A DNA stretch of 64,000 bases from Pseudomonadota bacterium (GCA_039024915.1 JBCCPK010000003.1:124001-188000), one strand, 5' to 3'. Counted from the first letter of the stretch, positions 28,155 through 38,667 are shown. Numbers and translations: made by a program. The notes: generated by a model from the letters alone, not told the origin.

Positions 28155-28838
28155 TCAAGCAAGCTTCAACGCAGACCTTTGGCCACAGGCGTCAATGACA
28201 CGCCAGAACCAGCTTTCCATGAGTTCGTCGCCAGCTAAAACATCATAGGTTGATGTCGCCTTGGCCCAGCAAAAAGACGCTGTCAGTGCGAGGTCTGCGA
28301 ACAGCGGTTGGGCACCACCGAGATAGTCTGCGCTTTCAAGTCGTCGGCGGTAGGGCTTGAGAAACGTTGCCAGTCGCGCCCGCTCCCTGTCGCGACCGCG
28401 CTGGACGTCTTCGAGCGATGCGCCGAACCGTGCCTCCCGGCTCTTTCTGAAGTACGCCTGATCGGCGGGCGCGAGCTGATCGTGGATATCCTTGATGATC
28501 ATCCGAGAGATCGTGGGATAGAGCCCGGTCACTATCAGATTGTCGATCAGGGCTGCGTTCTGAATCCCACCATGTCCGCCAAAGATGCTTGTAGTTTCAG
28601 GATACTGCTCTTCGAGATAGGCGCAGATATCAAAGCTCTCCACGATCGTTCGCGCGCCGTCGATCAGCACCGGGACACGGTTGTGGATGCCTTCCAGATC
28701 TTTGGGTATTCGCGTGAAGGGCGTGGGTTTATTTTCAAACGCAAGCCCCTTCAAACCAAGGGTCAGCCGCACCCGCCACGAGTAGGCCGAAAACAGTCTG
28801 TCCGGTTCCGCACCACATAACTCGTATAAGGTTCTCAT
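28155..28838 (-). CDS. Glutathione S-transferase family protein, LigE-like
   Basis: Predicted glutathione-dependent transferase of 227 residues. An N-terminal thioredoxin fold is seen: a start [19 protein letters not shown], the cis-Pro motif NRVPVLIDG, then [16 protein letters not shown] binding the gamma-glutamyl group. An all-helical C-domain follows. The N-terminal pattern ([10 protein letters not shown]) resembles the beta-etherase-like (LigE/LigF) group rather than classical beta-class enzymes. The substrate is unknown. It lies 142 bases upstream of ndk on the same strand and is divergent from the ABC-F gene. Confidence 0.85.
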   Translation of the reverse strand: MRTLYELCGAEPDRLFSAYSWRVRLTLGLKGLAFENKPTPFTRIPKDLEGIHNRVPVLIDGARTIVESFDICAYLEEQYPETTSIFGGHGGIQNAALIDNLIVTGLYPTISRMIIKDIHDQLAPADQAYFRKSREARFGASLEDVQRGRDRERARLATFLKPYRRRLESADYLGGAQPLFADLALTASFCWAKATSTYDVLAGDELMESWFWRVIDACGQRSALKLA

Positions 28839-28917
28839 ATCCGTTCGCTCATATCAGCTTGATTGCCAGAAGCCCTTGTGCGCTGGACCGCTGACCTTGG
28901 CAATGCTACCGCCCCCC

Positions 28918-30831
28918 ATGCTTGAAATCTCAAATGTGACCTACCGGTTAGGCGATCGGCTGCTGTTCGACGGAGCGAGTGCCGTCATTCAAAAAGGCTC
29001 GAAGGTCGGTTTCGTTGGTCGAAATGGCGCGGGTAAGACCACGCTTTTCAAGCTCATTCGGGAGGAGGTTGCACCCGAAAGCGGAGAAATCCGATTGCCA
29101 CCGCGTACCAGACATGGCGGCGTGGACCAGGAGGTTCCAGCCGGACCGGATAGCCTTCTCGACGTCGTCATGGCGGCCGACGGCGAGCGTAGTGCGCTCT
29201 TGAGGGAAGCGGAAACGGCAACCGACGGCCTGCGGATTGCAGAGATTCAAACGCGTTTGGCCGACATTGGCGCGCACTCGGCAGAAGCCCGCGCCGCCCG
29301 CATCCTGAAAGGTCTCGGCTTCAGCGATGACGAACAAAGGCGACCTTGCGCCGACTTTTCCGGCGGATGGCGTATGCGCGTTGCACTGGCTGCGGTCCTC
29401 TTCTCGGCGCCCGACCTTCTGTTGCTCGATGAACCGACCAACTACCTTGATCTCGAGGGCGCGCTTTGGCTCGAGACCTATCTTGCGCGTTATCCGCACA
29501 CCCTCATTGTCATCAGCCATGACCGCGACCTGCTGAACAGCGCCGTCTCGCAAACGCTGCATCTCGAGCAACGGCGTTTGCAGCTCTATGGCGGCCCGTT
29601 TGACACATTCGATAAACAGCGCCGATTGCAGCTGGCGGTCGAGAGCAAGGCTCAGGCGAAACAGGCGGCACAGCGCGCACATCTTCAGAGTTTCGTTGAT
29701 CGGTTCCGGGCAAAGGCCACCAAGGCACGCCAGGCTCAGTCACGCTTGAAGGTTCTGTCCAAGATGGAACCGCTCGCTCAACGTATCGATGAACGCGTCG
29801 CCGACTTCCACTTTGAGGGCCCACTGAAAGTGAAATCACCGCCGCTTATTTCCGGCATTGACCTCGCAGTCGGCTATGAACCCGATAAGCCGATCCTGTC
29901 GGGTATGACCTTCCGGCTTGATCCGGATGACCGGATCGCGCTGCTCGGCCAGAACGGAAATGGCAAATCGACGTTCGCGAAACTGTTGGCGGGCAGGCTG
30001 AAGCGCCAATCGGGGCGTCTGGTGCATCCCGCTAAAATGCGCGTCGCGTTCTTCACCCAGCACCAGCTTGATGATCTCAACCCGCAGCAATCACCCATTG
30101 GTGCCGTACGTGAACGGATGCCTCACCAACCCGAAGCGCGGGTCCGGGCAAGGGCGGCCCAAATGGGCTTTGATCGTCTGCGCATGGAAACGCCTGCGGG
30201 CAAGCTATCGGGCGGAGAACGTGCACGCCTTCTGCTGGGGCTTATTACCTTCGGGGGCTGCGATCTGCTGATCCTCGACGAGCCAACGAACCATCTTGAT
30301 ATGGAAAGCCGCGAGGCACTGATCGCTGCTCTGACTGCCTTTGAAGGCGCTGTGATCGTTATTTCCCATGATCGGCACCTGATCGAAGCGACCGCGGATC
30401 AGCTTTGGCTTATCGAAAACGGCCAATTGGCGGTCTACGACGACGATCTTTCGGCCTATAGGCGCGGCATACTCGCTCGTGTCGATGGTAAAGCACCGAT
30501 CGACAAGAAGGCACGCAAAGCAAAGCAGAAGGCGCGCAGACGCTTCGAAAGATCCGAGAGCGAGGCGTCTTCCCAGCCGCCCAAGCGGCCTAACCCGGCA
30601 ACGGTGCGGAAGCACATAAGGGAGGCCGAAGCAAAGCTCGCCTCGATCCGCGATCAGATCAAAAAAATCGACGCTGAGCTTTCGGACCCGGGGCTGTTTG
30701 CGAAGAACGCTGAGCGTGGTGCTAAGCTCGCAGCGCTTCGCGCGCAAGGAGAAGCCGCGCAGAGCCGCTGGGAAAGCCGCTGGTTGGAGTTGCATGAAGC
30801 GCTCGATGAGGCGCCCGACGAAGCTGGCTGA
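28918..30831 (+). CDS. ABC-F family ATP-binding protein (Uup/EttA-like)
   Basis: Soluble ATPase of 637 residues with two ABC modules and no membrane domain. ABC-F proteins act on ribosomes or translation rather than transport. Module 1: Walker A GRNGAGKTT, signature FSGGWRMR, Walker B LLLLDEPTNYLD. A linker of charged helix with an Arg/Lys-rich stretch (near residues 245-300) is the P-site tRNA-interaction motif of the family. Module 2: GQNGNGKST, LSGGERARLLL, LLILDEPTNHLD. A C-terminal coiled-coil rich in Lys, Arg and Glu (about 535-630) is as in Uup. Start at ATG 28918 (MLEISNVTYRLG), where conservation begins. An in-frame ATG 42 bases upstream (28876) has no support. Confidence 0.92.
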   Translation: MLEISNVTYRLGDRLLFDGASAVIQKGSKVGFVGRNGAGKTTLFKLIREEVAPESGEIRLPPRTRHGGVDQEVPAGPDSLLDVVMAADGERSALLREAETATDGLRIAEIQTRLADIGAHSAEARAARILKGLGFSDDEQRRPCADFSGGWRMRVALAAVLFSAPDLLLLDEPTNYLDLEGALWLETYLARYPHTLIVISHDRDLLNSAVSQTLHLEQRRLQLYGGPFDTFDKQRRLQLAVESKAQAKQAAQRAHLQSFVDRFRAKATKARQAQSRLKVLSKMEPLAQRIDERVADFHFEGPLKVKSPPLISGIDLAVGYEPDKPILSGMTFRLDPDDRIALLGQNGNGKSTFAKLLAGRLKRQSGRLVHPAKMRVAFFTQHQLDDLNPQQSPIGAVRERMPHQPEARVRARAAQMGFDRLRMETPAGKLSGGERARLLLGLITFGGCDLLILDEPTNHLDMESREALIAALTAFEGAVIVISHDRHLIEATADQLWLIENGQLAVYDDDLSAYRRGILARVDGKAPIDKKARKAKQKARRRFERSESEASSQPPKRPNPATVRKHIREAEAKLASIRDQIKKIDAELSDPGLFAKNAERGAKLAALRAQGEAAQSRWESRWLELHEALDEAPDEAG

Positions 30832-30836
30832 CGCGG

Positions 30837-31418
30837 TTAGCGGAAACCGATGAACTCCGCATACTCAGGCAAAACAGTTTCCCACCAGACCAAATCATCG
30901 CGAAACGTCTCGACCTTGATGCCGTGCCGTGTGTTGATGGCGAATTGGATAACCGCGTCTCCATCAGAACCGATATAAGCCTTTCTAAACCGTCGGGTCT
31001 GGTTCCATTCATTGATGCGTTCGACAGTGATACCATCAAGTGTGAATGAGGCAGTCAGCGTGAGGTCTGCGCAGTCCGGGTCACAATTGTAAACGTCGAT
31101 CACGTAGTTCAGGCCGTCCATTTTTGCGGCGACATACCGCGCGCCATCATCGTCCCGTTCAACAGTTGCAGCACCCTTTTCGGCCGCGAGCAGTACGAGG
31201 TCATCTATGTCAGCGAACAACAGACCACCGACGCTTCCGCCTGGGTTGGTAACGAATGTTTCCGTTCGTTCTGGTGCGGGAGCCGGAGCGGGGCCTTTCT
31301 GAGCCAACGCCGCACCATTGATGCCTAACAGGGCGAGACAAAAGGGAAAGACCAACGCAACGCGACGCCCGGAGGCTCGATACTGCTTGCTGGATAAATT
31401 CGGCGCGCGCTTCTTCAT
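30837..31418 (-). CDS. YbjN domain-containing periplasmic protein
   Basis: 193 residues: a signal peptide (VALVFPFCLALLGINGAALAQ region, about 20-40), then a short Pro/Ala linker. A YbjN-type domain covers residues 60-190, showing the DLTLTASF, INEWNQTRRFRKAYI and VWWETVLPEYAEFI strand/helix pattern. YbjN proteins adopt a fold like type III secretion chaperones; in E. coli YbjN affects motility and stress response, but the biochemical role is unknown. Two close cysteines (YNCDPDCAD) could form a disulfide. I chose ATG 31418, with GGGGA 10 bases upstream and the signal peptide at the N-terminus. Longer starts lack support. It is 5 bases from the convergent ABC-F stop. Confidence 0.85.
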   Translation of the reverse strand: MKKRAPNLSSKQYRASGRRVALVFPFCLALLGINGAALAQKGPAPAPAPERTETFVTNPGGSVGGLLFADIDDLVLLAAEKGAATVERDDDGARYVAAKMDGLNYVIDVYNCDPDCADLTLTASFTLDGITVERINEWNQTRRFRKAYIGSDGDAVIQFAINTRHGIKVETFRDDLVWWETVLPEYAEFIGFR

Positions 31419-31498
31419 CGTGATCGATCCCCAGGTCGCATGGCAGTCCCAACTGTGGCGCATCGGGAGACGACGTTCAATCCATTGGGTCTTGGGCA

Positions 31499-31981
31499 TT
31501 AAGTATCGCCCGCTTTCTCCCAAGTGCCGGAAGGGGTTTGCTTCCAATAGATGAGTTCGCCATCGGAACTTTTTAGAGCGCGCCAACAGGTGCGCGCCGC
31601 CTCGACCTCCTGCTGCTCTTGGCCGTTAAACATCAGGACGAGCCGTTCATAAGCTTGGAAGTCGGTTTCGTGGTCGGGGAACGCCCCTGCGACAAAAAAA
31701 CGTACGGTTGCGCGGTTTGGGTTGTCATCTTCGGTTGTCAGCCAGACCGGCTGGCGCTCCGAATTCGGATCAGGATGTCCATCGGAACCGACCGAACTCC
31801 CATGTGGAAGAAAGCCTGCTTGGGAGTGGGTCCACAAATGGGTGTCAAGTTCAGCCAGCCTGTCTCGATCCGCTGCCTGAACAACAACGCGCCACCGCCG
31901 CTCAAGGGACTTGAGCAGAAGAGTGGGCAGAGCGGACTCGAGCGTCGTCGAGGTCAGATGGTAAAAACCGATCTGGGTCAT
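31499..31981 (-). CDS. holC: DNA polymerase III chi subunit
   Basis: Replication clamp-loader accessory subunit; chi binds psi and single-strand-binding protein. The 160 residues match HolC: MTQIGFYHLTSTTLES start, LPTLLLKSLERRWRVVVQ, then ELDTHLWTHSQAGFLPHG and QPVWLTTEDDNPNRA. The length is the usual 140-160. The pepA gene is 18 bases upstream on the same strand, so they are co-transcribed. No psi (holD) is seen nearby; many alphaproteobacteria lack a recognised one. Confidence 0.9.
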   Translation of the reverse strand: MTQIGFYHLTSTTLESALPTLLLKSLERRWRVVVQAADRDRLAELDTHLWTHSQAGFLPHGSSVGSDGHPDPNSERQPVWLTTEDDNPNRATVRFFVAGAFPDHETDFQAYERLVLMFNGQEQQEVEAARTCWRALKSSDGELIYWKQTPSGTWEKAGDT

Positions 31982-31999
31982 CTGAACTCGCCTGGTGCC

Positions 32000-33547
32000 T
32001 CAGCTGCTGGCGCTTTCGTGTACCTCGGCGATATACCGATCAAGCAGCCGAACACCGAAGCCAGAACCGAATGAATTGTTGATCGCAGACTTAGGCGCGG
32101 ACATCGCCGTGCCCGCGATGTCGAGGTGCGCCCATGGCGTATCGCCGACAAAACGCTGCAAGAACTCTGCGGCTGTTATCGAACCGGCATAACGACCGCC
32201 AACGTTCTTCATATCGGCGAAGGTGCTGTCGATGAGCTTGTTGTAAGCCGGTCCAAGCGGCATGCGCCAAACCTTCTCTCCTGTCGCGTTGCCGGCTGCG
32301 TGAAGCTGCTCGGCCAATGCGTCATCGTTTGAGAACATTCCCGCATATTCCTGTCCCAAGGCGACCAAGATTGCGCCGGTGAGCGTCGCGAGATCGATCA
32401 TGACCGTTGGCTCAAAGGTTTCCCGCGTGTAGTGCAGCGCATCGGCGAGCACCAAACGACCTTCCGCGTCGGTGTTGATGACCTCGATTGTCTTTCCCGA
32501 CATCGAGGTAACGATGTCACCGGGCCGCTGCGCTTTGCCGTCAGGCATGTTTTCCACCAGCCCGATAACGCCAACGACGTTTGCCTTGGCCTTGCGTGCA
32601 GCTAGAGCGTGCATGAGCCCCGTCACGCAGGCAGCGCCGCCCATATCGCCTTTCATCGCCTCCATGCCACCGGCTGGCTTGATCGAGATACCACCGGTGT
32701 CGAAGACAACGCCCTTGCCGACGATTGCGACGGGCTTTTCGTCGTCGGCTCCGCCCTTCCAATGCATGATCGCCATGCGCGCAGGCTTTTCGGACCCCAG
32801 TGCAACGCCCAATAGGGCGTTCATCCCGAGATCTGCCATCGCTTCTTCGTCAAGAACCGTGACTTCAACAGCCAGATCGCGCAACGCCTCTGCGACGCCG
32901 GCGAACTCGACGGGGCCAAGGACATTGGCGGGCTCATTGACCAAGTCACGGGCGAGAATGGTCCCAGCGGCAACTGCTTCCGCCTTCGCATAGGCCAGCT
33001 CCAACTCGGCTTTGTCTTTGGTGTACACGGTAATGCTGATCGCCTGCGGCGCGCTCTCAGCCTCCTCGGCTGCATCGTCCGCTGCTTCATCGCTAGAAGC
33101 AGCTTGCCCGGCTTGGCTTTTGTAACGCTCGAACTTGTAGGCACCGAGCTTTATGCCGGCCAGCAGCTCGGCTGCCTCTCCGGCTCCGAGATCATCAAGC
33201 AGAAGCGCAGCCGAAGGTGACTTACCCACGCTGGACGCGATTTTTCCGCCGAGATGCAGATGGGGTTCAGGGCCGGACGCCTTCCCTGCGTCCGCCGATA
33301 ACGCGATCAGGTGCGACGCAGGCGCACCCGGTAGTGCGAAGAATGCTTTGGAAGACCCCCAGCTTGCCTTCATCTTCGCCGCGGCAAGAGCGGCCTTGAG
33401 TGCGCCCTTGCCCGCTGCGTCTATTGCCGCGGCGCTTCCAGCCAGCTCTTCGACATCCGCGACCAATATAATGACGAGCTCCTCATCGATGTCCGGCATC
33501 GCTGCGTCTGAAGCGCGATCAACGAACGTGTAGGTAACCTGGGGCAT
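32000..33547 (-). CDS. pepA: Leucyl aminopeptidase (cytosol aminopeptidase)
   Basis: Dinuclear-metal M17 aminopeptidase removing N-terminal residues, especially Leu; some homologues also bind DNA. 515 residues. The catalytic C-domain has Lys278 and Asp283 in [11 protein letters not shown] and the family signature NTDAEGRL at 358-365 with the last metal ligands. The N-terminal regulatory domain is rich in Ala, with an acidic Asp/Glu stretch near residues 150-165 that is not part of the usual fold. I chose ATG 33547 (MPQVTYTF) because GAGGATCCG precedes it; the frame extends 23 codons further without support. Divergent from lptF, followed by holC. Confidence 0.95.
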   Translation of the reverse strand: MPQVTYTFVDRASDAAMPDIDEELVIILVADVEELAGSAAAIDAAGKGALKAALAAAKMKASWGSSKAFFALPGAPASHLIALSADAGKASGPEPHLHLGGKIASSVGKSPSAALLLDDLGAGEAAELLAGIKLGAYKFERYKSQAGQAASSDEAADDAAEEAESAPQAISITVYTKDKAELELAYAKAEAVAAGTILARDLVNEPANVLGPVEFAGVAEALRDLAVEVTVLDEEAMADLGMNALLGVALGSEKPARMAIMHWKGGADDEKPVAIVGKGVVFDTGGISIKPAGGMEAMKGDMGGAACVTGLMHALAARKAKANVVGVIGLVENMPDGKAQRPGDIVTSMSGKTIEVINTDAEGRLVLADALHYTRETFEPTVMIDLATLTGAILVALGQEYAGMFSNDDALAEQLHAAGNATGEKVWRMPLGPAYNKLIDSTFADMKNVGGRYAGSITAAEFLQRFVGDTPWAHLDIAGTAMSAPKSAINNSFGSGFGVRLLDRYIAEVHESASS

Positions 33548-33923
33548 CGGATCCTCAACAAAGAACGTGGGAAATGCACAGCGGCGAGCTCTGGGCGGAG
33601 CTGCTGTGCGCCACACGTGAGGTGACGCATCGCGGGCACTTTGGCAAGTCTGCCGATTGGCGGCGACCGTTTATATGTTTACCATTGCTCAACCACGGCG
33701 ACCCGCGAACCGTGATCAAACCGCAAGACTACGTTAAGGTTTCAGTTAGGTTGCCGATTGCTGAACGATGCCGTTCGGAATTGTTGGTGGCGCAGCTCAA
33801 GCGGATGCGAGAAGCCAAGAACATGCACTCTTTGTTATCCGGCAAATGCCGGACAAACAGGGGCGAATCGGGCACATAGAGCTATGCGGTGTGGGAGTGG
33901 GAACTGATGCTGGGTTTGAGCGC
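33548..33923. other. Divergent pepA/lptF intergenic region
   Basis: 376 bases between the pepA and lptF starts. It must hold both promoters, but I found no -35/-10 pair good enough to place. A short hairpin TCCGGC-AAAT-GCCGGA lies at 33838-33853, about 70 bases upstream of lptF. Frames of about 100 codons here have no recognisable product. Confidence 0.6.
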
Positions 33924-35084
33924 ATGAAAGGTCGGGTTGGCCTGCTTGATCGCTACGTCTTCACCATGGCGCTTGGGTCGCTCGGTGGCATGGTATTGGC
34001 CATGACCGCACTCATCATCTGTGTGGTCGCGCTACAGGAACTCGATGTTGTGACCAACCAAGGCGCGGCGCTTGCCACGTTTGCGGTTCTGACCTTTCTC
34101 AGCCTTCCGGCACTGATCTCACTTGTTGCGCCGATTGGCCTTTTTCTCGCTCTCTTGTTGACCCTCAATCGGCTGAGCGCCGAAAGCGAAATCGTGGTCA
34201 TGAACGCATCAGGCGGCTCGCCTGGCGGACTGTTTCGACCGCTGTTCGCCGTAGCCCTCCTGGTCAGCCTTACCGTCGGGATCATTGGTCATTTTGTTGC
34301 CCCACCCGCCCAGATGGCGTGGCGCCTGTTGGTCTCCGAAGCACGCGCCGACCTGCTTTCAAGCGCGGTACGAGAGGGCACGTTCGTCAGGCTTCAAGAC
34401 GGGCTCACTTTTCATATGCGCGCGCGGCAACCCGGCGGGCTTCTTACTGACATCGTCATTGCCGATACCAGCGCCTACCCAGAGGAACTGATCTACTTCG
34501 CCGAGCGCGGGACGATCGTTCGAACGGAACAAGGGTCCTTCTTGGCGGTTGAGGACGGCATGATCCAGCGGCGCACGCTGTCGGACTCGGGCAGGCTGAG
34601 CAATGCCTACCTATACTTCGACACCTATGCCATCGACCTGAGCTTTTCCGAGCCTGGCGGCGCGAGCGGATTTTTCAAACCCTCGGAACGATCTACGCGA
34701 TACTTGCTGAACCCAGAACCTGATGATCCGTTCTTCCAGGCACGACCAGGACGGTTTGCCGAAGAGCTGCATACCCGCTTGGCGCTGCCGCTGTATCCAC
34801 TGGCACTGGCCATCATCGTCGCCGTTGCCCTTGGCACGCCACATTCAGGCCGCGCCGGTCGGGGAAAGCGTGTCATCGCGGCGATCGGGGCCGCGGCGCT
34901 GTTACAGGGCGCACAATTTGGGTCGGCAAGTCTGATTGCTGCAGCACCAGCAGCATGGCCGCTCATCTACATGGTGCCTATCGCCGTCTTTGCCGGCGGT
35001 CTCGTTCTGCTGCGCAAACGGATGGAATTGCCGAGGACGCGCGCAGACAGCGGCACCCTCGATGGCCGCGTGGCGGCTGAGTAA
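33924..35084 (+). CDS. lptF: LPS export ABC transporter permease LptF
   Basis: One of the two permeases of the LptB2FG transporter that extracts LPS from the inner membrane. 386 residues, starting MKGRVGLLDRYVFTMALGSL. Hydrophobic segments lie about 12-35, 50-75 and 90-115, a long periplasmic beta-jellyroll domain follows (about 130-265), and three C-terminal segments close it, the LptF/LptG (YjgP/YjgQ) pattern. GTG codons slightly upstream would also work, so the exact start is uncertain. The lptG ATG follows 1 base after its TAA, as expected of a partner gene. Head of an operon lptF-lptG-lptD-surA-pdxA-rsmA. Confidence 0.93.
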   Translation: MKGRVGLLDRYVFTMALGSLGGMVLAMTALIICVVALQELDVVTNQGAALATFAVLTFLSLPALISLVAPIGLFLALLLTLNRLSAESEIVVMNASGGSPGGLFRPLFAVALLVSLTVGIIGHFVAPPAQMAWRLLVSEARADLLSSAVREGTFVRLQDGLTFHMRARQPGGLLTDIVIADTSAYPEELIYFAERGTIVRTEQGSFLAVEDGMIQRRTLSDSGRLSNAYLYFDTYAIDLSFSEPGGASGFFKPSERSTRYLLNPEPDDPFFQARPGRFAEELHTRLALPLYPLALAIIVAVALGTPHSGRAGRGKRVIAAIGAAALLQGAQFGSASLIAAAPAAWPLIYMVPIAVFAGGLVLLRKRMELPRTRADSGTLDGRVAAE

Positions 35085-35085
35085 G

Positions 35086-36177
35086 ATGCGCCTTTCCCGG
35101 TCCCTTAGCCTCTATCTTGCAGGTAATTTTGCCCGGAATGCCGTCCTAGTGTTCGTCGGCGCGTTCTTTTTGATGCTGATGATCGACCTTATGGAACTCG
35201 GTCGGCAGGCTGCGGAGTTGGACGTGCCATTTGATGTGGTTGTGGCCATTTCCACAATGCGGCTTCCGACCCTGGCCGAACAGCTGTTGCCATTTGCGGT
35301 TCTGATTGGTGCCATTATTTCACTTGTGGCACTCACACGCCGCTCTGAGCTGGTCATCGCACGCGCATCAGGCGTCTCTGCATGGCAGTTTTTGCTGCCG
35401 CTTCTTATTGTGGCCACCGGGCTCGGGATCGCAGCAAGCCTTGTTTACAATCCCCTCGCCGCAGCAGCCAAGCAGCGCTCTGATGCCCTCCTCGCCGAGC
35501 AGTTTGCGGGCGGGGGCGTCACAGTCGACCCTGACCGTGAAATCTGGTTTCGCCAGTCACTTCCTGATGGCGGTTCGGCTATCGTTCGAGCGGTTTCGGC
35601 TCTCAATGGCGGTCAGCAATTGAACAGTATGAGCGCGCTAATCTTCGGGGCCGGTGGAACCTTTATTGAGCGGATAGACGCACAAACCGGCTTGCTCGAC
35701 GATGGCGTTTGGCGCTTGAGCGCGGTGACGCGAACGGACCCGGACGGCATTCAACAAAGCCAGCCGACAGCGGAGTTGCCGACACCCCTGACTGCCAACG
35801 AAGTGATCGGGCGCTTTACGCCCGCGAACCACGCGCCGATTTGGATCTTGCCCGAGCTTTCAGCAAAGGCGATGCAAGCAGGCCTGTCACCAGATCGGTA
35901 CAGATTTCAGTTTCAGGCCTTGCTCGCGCGCCCCATGCTGCTTATGGCCATGGTGTTGGTTGCTGCAACCGTTTCCTTGCGGTTCTCTAGGCATGGCGGA
36001 ACGACACCGCTGGTGGTTGCAGGCTTAAGTGCTGGGTTTGTTGTGTTTGTCATCAACGAGATAGCGGGCGATCTGGGGAGTGCTGGTTTGGTCGCACCCC
36101 TACTGGCGGCTTGGGTTCCACCGGTTGCCGCCGCGCTTTTCGGCGTAACAGCACTGTTACACCTGGAGGACGGATGA
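35086..36177 (+). CDS. lptG: LPS export ABC transporter permease LptG
   Basis: Partner of LptF in LPS export, 363 residues. Starts MRLSRSLSLYLAGNF, with three N-terminal membrane segments (about 10-35, 53-80, 95-120), a periplasmic domain about 130-265 and three C-terminal segments. YKLxR-type and LQTLR-like motifs are not exact but the topology fits. The ATG is one base after the lptF stop. The lptD start overlaps its stop by 4 bases (ATGA), so the three proteins of one machine are translationally coupled. The LptB ATPase is not in this window. Confidence 0.93.
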   Translation: MRLSRSLSLYLAGNFARNAVLVFVGAFFLMLMIDLMELGRQAAELDVPFDVVVAISTMRLPTLAEQLLPFAVLIGAIISLVALTRRSELVIARASGVSAWQFLLPLLIVATGLGIAASLVYNPLAAAAKQRSDALLAEQFAGGGVTVDPDREIWFRQSLPDGGSAIVRAVSALNGGQQLNSMSALIFGAGGTFIERIDAQTGLLDDGVWRLSAVTRTDPDGIQQSQPTAELPTPLTANEVIGRFTPANHAPIWILPELSAKAMQAGLSPDRYRFQFQALLARPMLLMAMVLVAATVSLRFSRHGGTTPLVVAGLSAGFVVFVINEIAGDLGSAGLVAPLLAAWVPPVAAALFGVTALLHLEDG

Positions 36178-38552
36178 CCTCCAGACCGGTCCAGCGCAAG
36201 GTTCTGATAGGTGGCGTTCGACGCAAGTCGACCGCGCTTTCTAGCGCCGTCGCTGCAGCAGCTTGCCTTGGGGTGTCACTGGTCTCGCTACCTGTGATAC
36301 CCGCCCACGCACAAACCCAAACCATTGCAGGTCTGCGCGAACCCGATCCGAACGCCCAGCTTTTCCTAGAAGCCGACCAACTGGTTTATGATGAAGCAAC
36401 CGATCGGGTCATCGCGCTAGGTTCCGTGCGTCTGTTTTACGATGGGTACACCGTCGACGCAGACGAAATCGTTTACGACCGTCGGCAAGCGCGGGTCATG
36501 GCAACTGGCAATGTAATCCTGGTCGAGCCATCGGGCATTGTTTTGCGTGCACGCAGAGCCGATCTGAGCGAGACTTTGGGCGATGGCTTTGTTGATGCCC
36601 TCGAAGTTGAAACGCCGGACAACGCCTTCTTCACAGCCCGCTCTGCAACGCGGCGGGACGATCAGATAACGGTCTTTGAAGAGGGGACTTACACTGCGTG
36701 CCCTGAATGCGAGGAAAACCCCGACAAGCCACGCACGTGGTTGCTCAGTGCCGATGAGATTACCTACGACCAAGCCGAGCAGATGGTCTATTATCGGAAT
36801 GTTCGGCTAGATTTTTTCGGAATTCCAATCGCTTGGGTGCCATTTTTCGCTCATGCCGACCCGACTGTTGAACGCAAGACAGGTTTTCTGGCCCCCACAT
36901 TCGTCTGGGAGAGCGATTTGGGGGCATCGGTCTCTGTGCCTTACTATATTGCGTTAGACCCTAGCTACGACCTCACGATAACGCCAACGGCTTTGACCGA
37001 GCAGGGGCTGCACCTCGCCGCTGAGTGGCGACAACGTCTCGAGCGTGGCTCGTATTCGTTTCGTGCCTCCGGTGTCCATCAGCTCAACCCCGACCAATTT
37101 GCCGGCGAGCCGGGACAGACCGATTGGCGCGGCGGGATAGCCACAAATGGCGAGTTTCAGCTGAATTCGCGCTGGCAAGCAGGATGGAATATCTATCTGC
37201 AATCGGACCGGCGCTATTTTCGCGATTACGATATCGAAACTGAGAACGCCAACCAGATCGTATCCGACATCTTTCTCACTGGGCTGCATGACCGCAGTTA
37301 TTTTGACGCGCGCCTCCAACGTATTGAAGTCACCAACCTGAACGAACAGGATCAGCCGTGGACGGCTCCCTTGATCGATTACGACCGTCGCTTCTCGCCC
37401 GGCTTCCTCGGCGGTGAGCTTCGAGTTACCTCAAACGTCACCAGTCTTTATCGTGATGAGGTCTGGGCGGATCAGCTGAGTATTAACGGCGCCCCACCCC
37501 AAGCTGTGTTTGAAGGTTTGGACGGGCGGTACCAGCGCGCCAGCATCGACCTTTCATGGCGCCGGCAATTTATCGGACCTGTTGGTCAAGTCATAACACC
37601 GAGCGTCGGCTTTCGCGGTGACGCAATTGGATATGATCTTACGAACAACGCGTTGTTGGCCGGGATAACGGAGACCGAAGACACCTACCTTCGCGGGATG
37701 CCCTACGCTGCGGTGGAGTGGAGCTGGCCTCTGCTGGTAACCGCTCCCGGTAGTAGCCACATCATCGAACCAGTCGCGCAGTTCATTGTGCGACCCGACG
37801 CTGAGGATCGAGGCGAAAACCCGATCGAAGATTCCCAGTCTTTGGTGTTCGACGCGACCACCCTGTTCGACTGGGACAAATTTTCAGGGTTTGACCAAGT
37901 TGAGGGTGGAACACGCGCCAACATCGGCGCCCGCTACACGGGTGTGTTCGCCAATGGGCTCACCCTCAACGCAATTGTCGGCCAATCCTTCCATCTTGCC
38001 GGCGAGAACCCCTATGCGACGACCACCATCGTATTAAATGAGGCTAACAGTGGCCTTGAGACAGATCGTTCCGATTATGTCGCCCAACTATCAGCACGAT
38101 TAGGAGACCGTCTCTCACTGACGACGTCGGCGCGCTTTGACGAGGACGACTTTACTCTGGAACGAGGCGAAATCATTGCGGCTGTCAACGAAGACCCAAT
38201 CTCCGGATCACTGGTCTACAGCTATTTGGCAGCCCAACCAGGCCGAGGAGTCAATCAGGACATCCAGCAGATCACGGGCACAGCAGCCTTACAACTCAAC
38301 GAAAACTGGCGCGTGGCGGGCAGCTTGCGCTTTGATCTTGAGGAGAACGAGGCACTCGGGATGGGTGTTGGTCTGGCTTACGCAGACGAGTGCTTCGACA
38401 TCGCTTTGACCTACACACGCATTTCTGCTGAAGCAAACGAAGGCCAAAGCGACAATCGCCTTATGTTGTCGGTATCCTTGCGCACCATCGGTAAGGCGAA
38501 AACCAATCTGTTCGACGAAGACGATTTCGACGACATCCTTGGAATTCAATAG
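36174..38552 (+). CDS. lptD: LPS-assembly protein LptD
   Basis: Outer-membrane beta-barrel that, with lipoprotein LptE, inserts LPS in the outer leaflet. 792 residues: a signal peptide (to about residue 46, cut near AHA/QTQT), an OstA/LptA-like periplasmic domain of about 180 residues (LFLEADQLVYDEATDRV, ADEITYDQAEQMVYY), then a long beta-barrel of alternating aromatic strands to the C-terminus. Cysteines in TACPECEEN and YADECFDIA are candidates for the inter-domain disulfides needed for function. The ribosome site CTGGAGGACGG precedes ATG 36174 closely. Overlaps lptG by 4 bases. Confidence 0.95.
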   Translation: MTSRPVQRKVLIGGVRRKSTALSSAVAAAACLGVSLVSLPVIPAHAQTQTIAGLREPDPNAQLFLEADQLVYDEATDRVIALGSVRLFYDGYTVDADEIVYDRRQARVMATGNVILVEPSGIVLRARRADLSETLGDGFVDALEVETPDNAFFTARSATRRDDQITVFEEGTYTACPECEENPDKPRTWLLSADEITYDQAEQMVYYRNVRLDFFGIPIAWVPFFAHADPTVERKTGFLAPTFVWESDLGASVSVPYYIALDPSYDLTITPTALTEQGLHLAAEWRQRLERGSYSFRASGVHQLNPDQFAGEPGQTDWRGGIATNGEFQLNSRWQAGWNIYLQSDRRYFRDYDIETENANQIVSDIFLTGLHDRSYFDARLQRIEVTNLNEQDQPWTAPLIDYDRRFSPGFLGGELRVTSNVTSLYRDEVWADQLSINGAPPQAVFEGLDGRYQRASIDLSWRRQFIGPVGQVITPSVGFRGDAIGYDLTNNALLAGITETEDTYLRGMPYAAVEWSWPLLVTAPGSSHIIEPVAQFIVRPDAEDRGENPIEDSQSLVFDATTLFDWDKFSGFDQVEGGTRANIGARYTGVFANGLTLNAIVGQSFHLAGENPYATTTIVLNEANSGLETDRSDYVAQLSARLGDRLSLTTSARFDEDDFTLERGEIIAAVNEDPISGSLVYSYLAAQPGRGVNQDIQQITGTAALQLNENWRVAGSLRFDLEENEALGMGVGLAYADECFDIALTYTRISAEANEGQSDNRLMLSVSLRTIGKAKTNLFDEDDFDDILGIQ

Positions 38553-38667
38553 GCCAGGGCTTTAAGTGCTGCCGTTGACCGGGTTCCTGACCCCGCACCG
38601 CAACTTTGCCGCAATCGCCGCCCACCGCTCCGGCCCGTGTGCAATACCTTAATCGAGGAGTTGATCC

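Noticed and set aside
28013-28162. 50-codon N-terminal extension of ndk
   Set aside because: The nucleoside diphosphate kinase family begins at 28012, where a ribosome site is present; the extension is not conserved.
33574-33879. Open frame of about 100 codons between pepA and lptF
   Set aside because: No ribosome site, no recognisable domain, and it sits in the expected promoter region.
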